DNA from: Elusimicrobiota bacterium
Lineage (GTDB): Bacteria; CG03
Assembly: GCA_021161625.1 (NCBI GenBank)
Contig: JAGHAG010000170.1
Coordinates: 1-9,717, forward strand
Direction: 5' to 3'
DNA: 9,717 bases
Of the stretch, positions 1 to 6,540 are shown in pieces. Both the position numbers and the translations under genes were made by a program. Within the stretch, counting starts at the first letter, position 1. Each line of letters begins with the position of its first letter. The notes beneath the pieces were generated by a model. The model saw nothing but the letters and a program-made list of their open reading frames with translations, did no database searches and was not told the origin of the DNA.

Positions 1-64
1 CTTCTGCAAATTCTCTTGAAATCTTTGCATCTGTCAAAATACTTTTTATTTTTCCCTTTCTCAT
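1..64 (-). CDS. Start of an unidentified gene, cut by the window edge
   Basis: Only the first 21 codons are visible, reading MRKGKIKSILTDAKISREFA and then E before the edge. The ATG lies in an ATGA overlap with the stop codon of the prepilin peptidase gene, so it is very probably the next cistron of the same operon and translated by coupling. The visible N-terminus is basic and hydrophilic, with no signal peptide or membrane segment, which suggests a cytoplasmic protein. It is too short to assign to a family. A Tad-related role is suggested only by position. Confidence 0.6.
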   Translation of the reverse strand, partial: MRKGKIKSILTDAKISREFAE

Positions 65-582
65 ACCACAAATTTTATATAAAAAAAGTAAATTAAAATT
101 CCTGTTGCAAGATAAAATCCAAAAGGAAGCGCAGGACTTTTTGTCTTTGGGAGAGGCGACACCTTAAAACCGCTCATTGCAGATGTAAAAAGAGGGAAAA
201 TGATATTTTTTAAACTCTTTAATAAAGTGCCGTGAAAAAACATCCAGAATATCACAACAATTCCTGATAGCAAAATTCCACAAATAGCACTCTGAAAAAC
301 AAAAGATGTCCCTTTAAGCGCACCAACACCCATAAGAAATTTCACATCCCCTGCACCAATTCCACCACCAAGATAAAAAAAATAAAGCATTAAAAAACCA
401 ACCAGAACTCCCAGTGCTGATTCTTTAAGCCCTGCAAAACCATTGTAAATTCCATTTAAACCCAGCCCAAGAATTATTGCAGGGAAAGTTGCAATGTTAT
501 ATATCTTCCTCTTCTTTAAATCCGTTACTGCACACACAATCACAAACAAAATCAATAGCACATCCTGCGGTGAAAGGTTCAT
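61..582 (-). CDS. Prepilin peptidase, TadV/CpaA type (A24 family)
   Basis: This 173-residue polytopic membrane protein should cleave the leader peptides of Flp-type prepilins and pseudopilins at the inner membrane. Both aspartates expected of the A24 aspartic proteases are present: Asp21 in the AVTDLKKRKIYN segment after the first membrane helix, and Asp79 in the G-A-G-D motif at residues 76-79, followed by VKFLMGVGA. Hydrophobic segments lie near residues 6-20, 32-45, 56-70, 95-115 and 153-170. The N-terminal N-methyltransferase domain of PilD-type enzymes is absent, and the length suits the short TadV/CpaA/FppA class. The ATG overlaps the upstream TPR gene stop by four bases (ATGA), with a GAGGG Shine-Dalgarno seven bases upstream. 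Its place in a tadB/tadC operon supports the assignment. The exact name (tadV or cpaA) is a matter of convention. Confidence 0.92.
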   Translation of the reverse strand: MNLSPQDVLLILFVIVCAVTDLKKRKIYNIATFPAIILGLGLNGIYNGFAGLKESALGVLVGFLMLYFFYLGGGIGAGDVKFLMGVGALKGTSFVFQSAICGILLSGIVVIFWMFFHGTLLKSLKNIIFPLFTSAMSGFKVSPLPKTKSPALPFGFYLATGILIYFFYIKFVV

Positions 583-1316
583 TTTTTACCCTCTTTTAGT
601 ATCCTTTCAGCCCTTTTTACTGCTCTTTTTGCCCTGATGTGGTTGGGATTGTATTTTAAAGCCTTTTTCCATGTTTCAATTGCGAGTTTCAGATATCCCT
701 GGCTGTATTGCTTCAATCCTTCATTATACAAAACATCTGCCTTTGCTTTGTCTATTTTTACTTTTGGCTTTGAAGGTTTTTTTACCTGTGGTTCTGGTTT
801 GCTTGCTGTTTTTTCCTTCTTCTTTTCTTTCTTCTTTGCCCTCTTCGTTTTTACCTTTTGCTTTTTCTTCTGCTCCCTGTCATATTTTGCCTTTCCGCCA
901 AATTCAAGTTTCTTTACTTCACCTTTTTTAAGTTGCTTTTTTACAAACTCATAATAGTCCCTGACCTCCACATTTTCCTTAACCGCAAGAATTCTTTTCC
1001 ACTCTTTTAATGCCTTTTTATATTTTCCCTGTGTATAATACAGAAAACCTCGTGCATATGCTTCCTGTAAAAAATCATAATATCCCCACTTTGCTAAATT
1101 TTTCTTAAATTTTTTTGTCATCGCATCCATCTCTTTTAAGGCATCGTCATTAAACGGGTCCAGCCAGTATGCCTCAGATAACTTGTCATAGGCAGTTAAA
1201 TAATTACCTTTTTTTATATCAGAAATTGCCTCTTCATAAAGTTTCTTTGACTGCCAGACATCTGTTTCAGCGAACAGTAAAGTTGCCAGAAAAATTATAA
1301 AAAAACCATATTTCAT
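579..1316 (-). CDS. Secreted TPR protein with a basic linker
   Basis: The product is 245 residues from the chosen ATG. Residues 1-16 form a typical signal peptide (MKYGFFIIFLATLLFA), with probable cleavage before ETDV and no lipobox cysteine, so the protein is probably periplasmic. TPR-like helical pairs sit at about 24-57, 86-117 and 193-226. Between the second and third lies a very basic Lys/Pro-rich linker at about 142-190. The last TPR is about half identical (24 of 49 by eye) to the C-terminal TPR of the barrel protein encoded just upstream, and the linker has the same placement, so the two are probably paralogous modules. A start at 1331 adds MKGGF, but its AAAAGG abuts the codon, whereas GGGGG lies four bases before the ATG at 1316, which also leaves a cleaner signal peptide. 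Position is reminiscent of TadD, a TPR protein of Tad systems, but TadD is usually a lipoprotein and I do not assign it. Confidence 0.8.
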   Translation of the reverse strand: MKYGFFIIFLATLLFAETDVWQSKKLYEEAISDIKKGNYLTAYDKLSEAYWLDPFNDDALKEMDAMTKKFKKNLAKWGYYDFLQEAYARGFLYYTQGKYKKALKEWKRILAVKENVEVRDYYEFVKKQLKKGEVKKLEFGGKAKYDREQKKKQKVKTKRAKKKEKKKEKTASKPEPQVKKPSKPKVKIDKAKADVLYNEGLKQYSQGYLKLAIETWKKALKYNPNHIRAKRAVKRAERILKEGKK

Positions 1317-1348
1317 AAATCCCCCTTTCATCCTTTTAACTCCCGTCT

Positions 1349-1367
1349 CTCATTACTTGTTACTCAT
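1349..1367. repeat. Second copy of the intergenic 19-base repeat
   Basis: CTCATTACTTGTTACTCAT here is the reverse complement of 9599-9617 with one mismatch. It lies just left of the GC-rich inverted repeat in the operon gap. Confidence 0.65.
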
Positions 1368-1382
1368 CCTTTGCGAGTGGCT

Positions 1383-1476
1383 TCTGCCAAGCAGGGCTGT
1401 GAGAGCGAGGAATTCAACAATAAGTCCGCAGCGTCTACAGAGCGAGCCATCTCACGCGAGCGTCCCTGCAGGCAGA
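1383..1476. repeat. Imperfect GC-rich inverted repeat, about 94 bp
   Basis: Three arm blocks pair in order around a central loop of about 45 bases. TCTGCC (1383-1388) pairs with GGCAGA (1471-1476), GCAGGG (1391-1396) with CCCTGC (1464-1469), and GTGAGA (1399-1404) with TCTCAC (1450-1455). The blocks are separated by small asymmetric internal loops of 2 versus 1 and 2 versus 8 bases. That gives 18 paired bases in perfect register, too many to be an accident of composition in an AT-rich genome. It could be a small palindromic repetitive element, a MITE-like remnant, or an mRNA structure that tunes expression or stability at this operon joint. Confidence 0.6.
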
Positions 1477-1492
1477 AACACGAGCAGAGAAC

Positions 1493-1498
1493 ATTATA
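1493..1498 (-). promoter_or_regulatory. Possible -10 element for the tpr-tadV segment
   Basis: A perfect TATAAT lies on the minus strand upstream of the TPR gene. No matching -35 hexamer is found at 16 to 18 bases (the region reads AAAGAG/AAGAGG), and there is no extended TG motif. In AT-rich DNA a lone TATAAT is weak evidence. It could give the two or three distal genes a second, internal promoter after the gap. Confidence 0.22.
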
Positions 1499-1534
1499 AA
1501 TTATTGCAAATTTTCCTCTTTCCTCTTTCTTATA

Positions 1535-3238
1535 CTATTGCAGCTTCTTTCTTGCATTTTTTATCGCTTTTTTTATTTTTTTATTTTCCGGGTCATATTT
1601 CAATGCCATCTGCCAGTATCTTATTGCACTTTTTATTCTTCCGAGAGAATATTCAACAAGACCGTCGTTATAAAGTTGTTCTGCTTTCTGTGGATTCCTC
1701 TCATAAATAATCTCAGGCTTTTTCTCCTTTTTCGGCTTTGGCTTTTTCTTCGGCTTTGGTCTGGGCTTTGGTTTCGGTTTTCTTTTTTCAATTTCTTTTA
1801 ATGCAAGTTTCAAATATTTGTTACCTTCCTCATTTTCAGGGTCAATTTTCAACAACTCTCTCAGTTTTTCAACAGCCCCCTTAAAATCCTCTATTGAATA
1901 AAGGTAGATTCCATCATTTAAAAGTTCCTCTATCTTCATCTGTCTTTCCCTTTCTTGTTTCTCTCTTCTCAATCGTTTCAACTCCTTTTCAATTTTTCGT
2001 AATGTTATCTTTACTTCCTTTCTTGCAGGGTCAATATTGTAAACCTGCTTTAATTCATTTAAAGCAGAAGGCATATTTTTTTCTGAATAATAAAGAACAC
2101 CCCTTGCATAGGAAATATCTTCAGGCGTTTCAAATTTTCCCTCTGAAAGACCCTGCTCCATTTTTCTTTTTATTTCTTCAAGCAAATCCGCAGCATCAAC
2201 ATTCTGGGGGTCAACAGAAAGGGTATTCCATATCTCATCTATTGCATAAAGATAAAGTTTTCGCCTGAAATACTTCCGAGCCCTTTTGAAAACCCTTGCA
2301 ACGCGCCTGTCAACATTTTCTTTAAACTTTACAAGGGGTGAGGAAAGTTTCCAGATGACATCAACTCTGTGAGATGAGCCAAGATTTATATCCCATGCTC
2401 TATGCAGAGAAAAAGCATAGTCAAAAATAACTTTCTCAAATTCATATCCAAAGCCAAAAGAAAATTCTGTCTCATTGAACCCCAACCTTAATTTAACAGG
2501 GTCAAATTTGAAGTACTCAGCACCAAAAGAAATTTTCGGGCTCTGCCTGCTTGCCCAGAAAATATCACACAACAAAAAAACAGGAAATTCGTATGGCATC
2601 CATTTTGCTCCAATTTTCAAGGTTGGTGAAAAATACTCCTTTTTTGTATCCAGTTTTATGACAGGTCCTAAAAAGTTCTGATAAACACAACCAAGTTTTA
2701 AATTATCCTTTGCCCTGTAAGTTATGCCTGCATCAAACCCAAAACCTGTATCAGAATATCCAGCAAGATTGTGATTTGCGATTTTCAAACTTATTCCCAT
2801 ATCAAGAGGACTAGCATAGGGACAATTTGCATACGAGAGAAAAAAAACCGAACGTCTGTTTTCAATTTCTCCTGTATAGAGATTCTGTGTGCTCCATCCT
2901 TTTATATTTTGCGTCGTAAGATTTAAAACACCCCAGCCAAAATTTCCCCACCACTGGGTTGGAATTATTCCTGTTACTGCTAAAAATGAGGTGTCTTCAT
3001 AAAGTTGATTGTAATAAAAAGAGACTTCATAATAATCAAGACGCGCAATTGCAGACGGATTCCAGTAAACAGCAAAGGAGTTTGAAACATCTGCTGTGCC
3101 ACATCTCCCGAGAGCAAGATTTCTTGCACCAATCCCGCTTCTTAAATAGTCGTCTATATTTCCTGCATCTGCCCCGAAAACCCTCTCAGACACACACAGA
3201 AAAAATGCAAGTAAAATTATTCTTGCAAAACTTTTCAC
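1535..3238 (-). CDS. PorV/UPF0164-like outer-membrane barrel fused to TPR repeats
   Basis: The protein has 567 residues. Residues 1 to about 22 form a signal peptide. Residues 30-66 hold the hallmark N-terminus of the PorV/UPF0164 (FadL-like) family: GIGARNLALGRCGTADVSNS, then FAVYWNPSAIA, matching the usual GARALGMGG...DASAVYWNPAGLA pattern. About 67-300 alternates aromatic and polar residues as in outer-membrane beta strands. The C-terminal half is helical, with TPR-like units at about 325-355, 376-410, 436-475 and 518-553. A Lys-Pro-rich spacer (487-508) precedes the last unit; such spacers can be extended and may reach across the periplasm. The start is GTG in a GTGA overlap with the sensor gene stop. 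PorV-like proteins act in outer-membrane export or as porins. A role in Tad pilus export or surface anchoring is inferred only from position. The fusion to TPRs is the unusual part. Confidence 0.82.
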   Translation of the reverse strand: MKSFARIILLAFFLCVSERVFGADAGNIDDYLRSGIGARNLALGRCGTADVSNSFAVYWNPSAIARLDYYEVSFYYNQLYEDTSFLAVTGIIPTQWWGNFGWGVLNLTTQNIKGWSTQNLYTGEIENRRSVFFLSYANCPYASPLDMGISLKIANHNLAGYSDTGFGFDAGITYRAKDNLKLGCVYQNFLGPVIKLDTKKEYFSPTLKIGAKWMPYEFPVFLLCDIFWASRQSPKISFGAEYFKFDPVKLRLGFNETEFSFGFGYEFEKVIFDYAFSLHRAWDINLGSSHRVDVIWKLSSPLVKFKENVDRRVARVFKRARKYFRRKLYLYAIDEIWNTLSVDPQNVDAADLLEEIKRKMEQGLSEGKFETPEDISYARGVLYYSEKNMPSALNELKQVYNIDPARKEVKITLRKIEKELKRLRREKQERERQMKIEELLNDGIYLYSIEDFKGAVEKLRELLKIDPENEEGNKYLKLALKEIEKRKPKPKPRPKPKKKPKPKKEKKPEIIYERNPQKAEQLYNDGLVEYSLGRIKSAIRYWQMALKYDPENKKIKKAIKNARKKLQ

Positions 3239-4353
3239 TCTGTTTTTTTAAGCGATATTATTGTACCCAGCTGCACACCTGTATCAATATCTTTTACAAC
3301 TTTTATACTCGCAAAACAATTTAGTGAGAAAATCTCTTTTTCGTTTAAAACATTTGGCTTTTGAGAGGCATAATTTAAAAATTCCATAAGTTCTGCATTT
3401 CTTATTATTTCAAGCATGTGTTTCCCAATGCAGCCCAGCGGAGAAAATCCTGCAATTTTACCTGCAATTTCATTTGTATAAACAATTTTATTTTCTCCAT
3501 CAAGAACAATTACTCCATCTGACAGAATTTCGCAGATATTCTGTATAAAAAATTCACTGCTCTTTTTAATTTGAATTTTTTCTTTTTCTCCCTGTGCCTG
3601 CATCTCGCGAACCTTTCCAAATAATCTTTCAAGAATCCTTGCGAGGTATCCAATTTCTCCTGCCCCTTTGTAATCAATTTCATCCGGGAGTTCTCCTCTT
3701 GCAACATCATTTATCGCCTGCTTTATCTTTGAAATTCCAACCCCTATACCGGAATTGAGAATAAATGAACCCACCAGAACAATAACAATCCCCACAATAA
3801 AAACGACCATAAGATTTTCTCTTATTTCATCAAGTCCTGCTGAGATATTTGCTTTTGAAAAGCCAACTCTTAATGTTGCAACTTTTTTGTGCTCCACTTC
3901 TATGGGAGCAGAATAATCCAGAAGATTCTGTCCTTCAAAAAAAATCTCCTGCAAGACCCCTTCTTTGGAAGCAATTGCCTTGAGGGATGCTTCATCGTCG
4001 TATGTTTTGCCCACCTCTCTCATATCTGTGTGAAAAAGAACCCGCGCCTGATTATCCAGAACTATTGCATATCTTACAGTGGGAAATCTCTTTAACCTGC
4101 TTAAATAATCAACAATAACAAGGTCTTCAAAGTTTTCTTTTGCATCAGAAATAAACTCTGCATAGGTTTCAACAAGAAGGTGATTTTTTTCATGTATGTT
4201 TTCAATAAGAAAACTTTTTTGATAATTGTAAATGAAAATTCCTATAACAGAAAAAATTGCTGTGAAAAAAATGACAGACCTCAGCATTAAAATTGTAACA
4301 AGCCCTATTTTTGGTGGGGAAATACGTCTGTCTTTTAGTTTTTCACCAGCCAC
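3235..4353 (-). CDS. Membrane HAMP-PAS signalling protein without an output domain
   Basis: This 372-residue protein begins with a cytoplasmic tail. It then has a transmembrane helix at about 17-43, an extracytoplasmic sensor region at about 44-180 that resembles a single Cache-type fold (note AIVLDNQARVLFHTD and LLDYSAPI), a second helix at about 181-200, a HAMP linker at about 200-253 and a PAS domain from about 268. PAS features are SDGVIVLDGENKIVYTNEIA, the later GKHMLEII segment and a closing strand GTIISLKK. It then stops: no histidine kinase, GGDEF, EAL, methyl-accepting or phosphatase domain follows. The GTG start shares one base with the tadC stop (TAGTG), with GAGGG nine bases upstream. 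It probably senses an envelope signal and relays it by protein contact, perhaps to a kinase or regulator encoded elsewhere. A truncated histidine kinase is the main alternative, but the next gene begins in a tidy overlap, which argues for a natural end. Confidence 0.82.
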   Translation of the reverse strand: MAGEKLKDRRISPPKIGLVTILMLRSVIFFTAIFSVIGIFIYNYQKSFLIENIHEKNHLLVETYAEFISDAKENFEDLVIVDYLSRLKRFPTVRYAIVLDNQARVLFHTDMREVGKTYDDEASLKAIASKEGVLQEIFFEGQNLLDYSAPIEVEHKKVATLRVGFSKANISAGLDEIRENLMVVFIVGIVIVLVGSFILNSGIGVGISKIKQAINDVARGELPDEIDYKGAGEIGYLARILERLFGKVREMQAQGEKEKIQIKKSSEFFIQNICEILSDGVIVLDGENKIVYTNEIAGKIAGFSPLGCIGKHMLEIIRNAELMEFLNYASQKPNVLNEKEIFSLNCFASIKVVKDIDTGVQLGTIISLKKTE

Positions 4354-5237
4354 TAAAAAATTCCCTCAAATACACCACTCATTAATTTTAATGCCAGCGG
4401 TCCAAACAACATTATTACTATAGAAGGAAAAATTAAAAAAAGCAAGGGGAAAAGCATTTTTACAGGTGCCTGATGCGCAAGTTTCTCTGCAAGTTGAAAC
4501 CTTTCAACCCTCATCTGTTCTGACTGAACCCTTAAAACAGGACCCAGACTTGCACCCAGATTGTCTGCCTGAATTATCGCAGAGGTAACTGAAGTTAAAG
4601 CATCCAGGTCAACCCTTTTTGCCATTTCCTCAAGGGCTTCTCTTCTGGACTGACCAAGACGAATTCCCTTTTGCATCAAAGAAAATTCCTCTATCAGAGG
4701 TGTTTTTTGTGATTTGGCAATAACCTTATTTACAGCAGCATTAAAGTCAATCCCTGCCTCCATTGAAAGAGTAAGAAGGTCAAGAACATTTGGCAATTCC
4801 CTTAAAATTGCCCTGTGCCTTTTTGCAATTAAATTGTTAAGTGAAGCATTTGGCATAAAATATCCACCGAATATGGCTATTGCTATTGTAAGGATATTTA
4901 CAGTTTTTAAAAATAAAAGTTCCAGAATGAAAATACCAAAAATACTTACAAGTATTAATGCAATAAAACCATCAGGGGTAAGGTCCCTGGGATTGCCTGC
5001 CTGATTTAACTTTTTCCTTAACTCTTTGCGATACTGAACAACAGCAGGATGTTTTATTTTTGAAATTTGTTTTACAATGCCGCCAAGAATTACCCTGCCA
5101 ACTGAAAATTTTTCCTTTTTTTCTTCTTTTTTTAATTCAAGACGCGAAGCAATGTCAAGTTCTTCTTTTTTACTAAAAATGCCGACTATCAACAAAAACA
5201 GGGTCAAAAAAACTGAAATGTAAATTGTGTAAATCAT
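4353..5237 (-). CDS. tadC: Tad pilus inner-membrane platform protein TadC
   Basis: The 294-residue protein belongs to the T2SSF (GspF/PilC-like) family and pairs with TadB to form the inner-membrane platform on which the CpaF ATPase acts. Membrane helices are visible near residues 3-21, 90-110, 112-130 and 258-285. The cytoplasmic T2SSF helical domain covers about 140-255 and includes LRELPNVLDLLTLSMEAGID at 145-164 and the family-typical QADNLGASLGPVLRVQSEQM at 223-242. The length and the late pair of helices match TadC rather than full-length two-domain GspF. The ATG overlaps the tadB stop (ATGA), and no good Shine-Dalgarno precedes it, so translation is probably coupled to tadB. An Ala-Glu-Lys-rich region (about 23-45) near the N-terminus is cytoplasmic. 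Confidence 0.94.
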   Translation of the reverse strand: MIYTIYISVFLTLFLLIVGIFSKKEELDIASRLELKKEEKKEKFSVGRVILGGIVKQISKIKHPAVVQYRKELRKKLNQAGNPRDLTPDGFIALILVSIFGIFILELLFLKTVNILTIAIAIFGGYFMPNASLNNLIAKRHRAILRELPNVLDLLTLSMEAGIDFNAAVNKVIAKSQKTPLIEEFSLMQKGIRLGQSRREALEEMAKRVDLDALTSVTSAIIQADNLGASLGPVLRVQSEQMRVERFQLAEKLAHQAPVKMLFPLLFLIFPSIVIMLFGPLALKLMSGVFEGIF

Positions 5238-6103
5238 ATATCTATGTTTACAATCTTCCTTATCACCATAAAACCACTAAAAATCAAAAGAGCAATTACC
5301 ACAAGCATCAAATTTCCCATTGTTGTTGTTATCATTGGGGACATCACATCAGGGTTCATCCAGTAAATAAAAACAAAAAGGGCAACAGGAGTCATTGCAG
5401 TAATAATTCCTGAAATTTTTCCCTGCGTTGTCAGAGCATTAATTTTTCCCTGAATTTCCTTTCTTTTTCTCATTGTTTCGCTCAGGCGTGCAAGGGTTTC
5501 TGCAAGGTTCCCACCGACTTCCTGAGCAATATTTATCGCTATAACTGCAATCCTCAAATTGGGAATTTCAGGCCATCTTTCAGCAAGGTTAAAAAGGGCT
5601 TTTTCCATAGGAACACCTATTTTAAGTTCTCTTGAGACCTCTTCAAATTCTTTTGAAAGAGGAGGTGTTCCCTGTCTTGCCATAACTTCAAGTGTCTGGG
5701 GAAAACTCATCCCTGCCTTGAGTGAATTTGCAATTAAAACAAGCCCGTCTGCAAGCTGGGCGTCAATTCTCTTTGCCTTTCTTTCCTTCCTTAAGTTTGC
5801 AATAGCCTGCGGTAAAATAAAACCTGCCATCCCAAGAATTAGAGAAAAAAGAATTGTTTTTGTCAGAAAAATTCCAAAAACAAAAAAAATCAAAAGAGAA
5901 ATCAATTTTATCTTTTTTGCCTTCGGGGAATTTGGTGCCCTTTCAAGAACATCAAATAAATTTAAAACCCCTGAAACTCTTTTTGGTTTTTCTTTCTCTG
6001 CCTCTTTTTTCCTCTCCAAATCCTGTGCAATTTTAATTACAATAAAATAAACAATCCCGAATGACAGAAAAGCAATTAATGTTTTAAGCAAAATTAAAAT
6101 CAT
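5234..6103 (-). CDS. tadB: Tad pilus inner-membrane platform protein TadB
   Basis: This 289-residue T2SSF-family protein is encoded directly before tadC, the conserved order in Tad operons. Helices lie near residues 4-24, 66-82, 86-104, 230-250 and 263-283. The cytoplasmic T2SSF domain spans about 113-225 and contains DGLVLIANSLKAGMSFPQTL (119-138) and the signature QEVGGNLAETLARLSETM (194-211). The first linker (28-64) is strongly charged. It should form the inner-membrane motor platform with TadC and contact the CpaF hexamer. The ATG sits in an ATGA overlap with the preceding lipoprotein gene, and GAGG lies four bases upstream within that gene's Glu-rich 3' end. No truncation or missing family feature is seen. 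Confidence 0.94.
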   Translation of the reverse strand: MILILLKTLIAFLSFGIVYFIVIKIAQDLERKKEAEKEKPKRVSGVLNLFDVLERAPNSPKAKKIKLISLLIFFVFGIFLTKTILFSLILGMAGFILPQAIANLRKERKAKRIDAQLADGLVLIANSLKAGMSFPQTLEVMARQGTPPLSKEFEEVSRELKIGVPMEKALFNLAERWPEIPNLRIAVIAINIAQEVGGNLAETLARLSETMRKRKEIQGKINALTTQGKISGIITAMTPVALFVFIYWMNPDVMSPMITTTMGNLMLVVIALLIFSGFMVIRKIVNIDI

Positions 6104-6540
6104 TCTTCCTCAATCTCCTCATGGGTGTGATAGGTTAGAAGAAAAGGTCTTACCTGAACTGTTTCTCCTGGCCTTGCATGAACATAGTATTCAATTTTCT
6201 CATTTCTTGCGACCGCTCCTGATGGTGCCCATGCCTGAAGGGTAAACTCTTCAGGAGAAGGATAGCCGAGTTTTCTCGGGACATCTATTTCAAGGGTGTA
6301 TCTTCCATTTGAATCCGTCAGAGCAAACTCCTCATGGTCAATTTCTTTTACATAACAACCAGACCATGGGCCAATATCCACAAGGACCTCAACAACTCCA
6401 GATGTGGTGTCTCCTGAAATCCGATACTGATATGTGATTTCGCCCCTGTGGACTTCCCCTTTAAAAACAATTCTCTGGTCACTACAACCAAAGAAAATTA
6501 AAATAGAAATTAAAACAAAAAAGAAAAACGCATTACGCAT
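6100..6540 (-). CDS. Small predicted lipoprotein with a carboxypeptidase-regulatory-like fold
   Basis: The product has 146 residues. An unusually phenylalanine-rich hydrophobic leader (residues 4-17) ends in FFGC with Cys19, an imperfect lipobox that suggests lipidation and membrane anchoring. The mature part reads as an all-beta domain: VVEVLVDIG at about 49-57, then ALTDSNGRYTLEIDVP at about 73-88, a pattern common in carboxypeptidase-regulatory-like or transthyretin-like beta sandwiches. The tail is acidic (HEEIEEE). GGAGG lies six bases before the ATG, the clearest ribosome site among the internal genes, and the start overlaps the cpaE-cpaF stop by eight bases. I recognise no named family. 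Its position between the ATPase and tadB genes suggests a periplasmic accessory to pilus assembly, perhaps a pilotin-like or chaperone-like role, but that is inference. Confidence 0.78.
   Translation of the reverse strand: MRNAFFFFVLISILIFFGCSDQRIVFKGEVHRGEITYQYRISGDTTSGVVEVLVDIGPWSGCYVKEIDHEEFALTDSNGRYTLEIDVPRKLGYPSPEEFTLQAWAPSGAVARNEKIEYYVHARPGETVQVRPFLLTYHTHEEIEEE

Larger units (their letters stand above)
1332..1534. other. Only intergenic gap in the operon, with repeat-like DNA
   Basis: About 200 bases separate the barrel-TPR gene from the TPR gene, while all other neighbours overlap. The middle is visibly richer in G and C than its surroundings and carries an imperfect inverted repeat (1383-1476). 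Its left side has a 19-base word (1349-1367) that recurs in reverse orientation at 9599-9617. The right side is a pyrimidine tract on the plus strand with a CCTCTTT direct repeat. Neither flank of the hairpin shows a T-run, so it is not a standard intrinsic terminator. I see no convincing coding sequence in it. Confidence 0.7.

Noticed and set aside
637..954. Plus-strand frame with Phe-rich hydrophobic stretches that mimic a membrane protein
   Set aside because: The hydrophobicity is the antisense image of the poly-lysine linker (AAA/AAG codons read as TTT/CTT) in the TPR gene.
1383..1476. Intrinsic terminator after the barrel-TPR gene
   Set aside because: The stem is interrupted, the loop is about 45 bases, and neither strand has a T-run after the structure.
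1357..1710. Plus-strand open frame crossing the operon gap
   Set aside because: It overlaps the 3' end of the barrel-TPR gene and the inverted repeat, has no ribosome site and reads as low-complexity antisense of a lysine-rich region.
3235..4353. HAMP-PAS gene as a kinase broken by a frameshift
   Set aside because: The downstream frames encode a complete signal peptide and barrel protein starting in a GTGA overlap, and no kinase H, N or G box appears in any frame nearby.
5559..6050. Plus-strand open frame of 163 codons within tadB
   Set aside because: It is entirely antisense to a gene with clear T2SSF signatures, and its composition (Ser/Phe/Ile-rich) is that of an antisense shadow.
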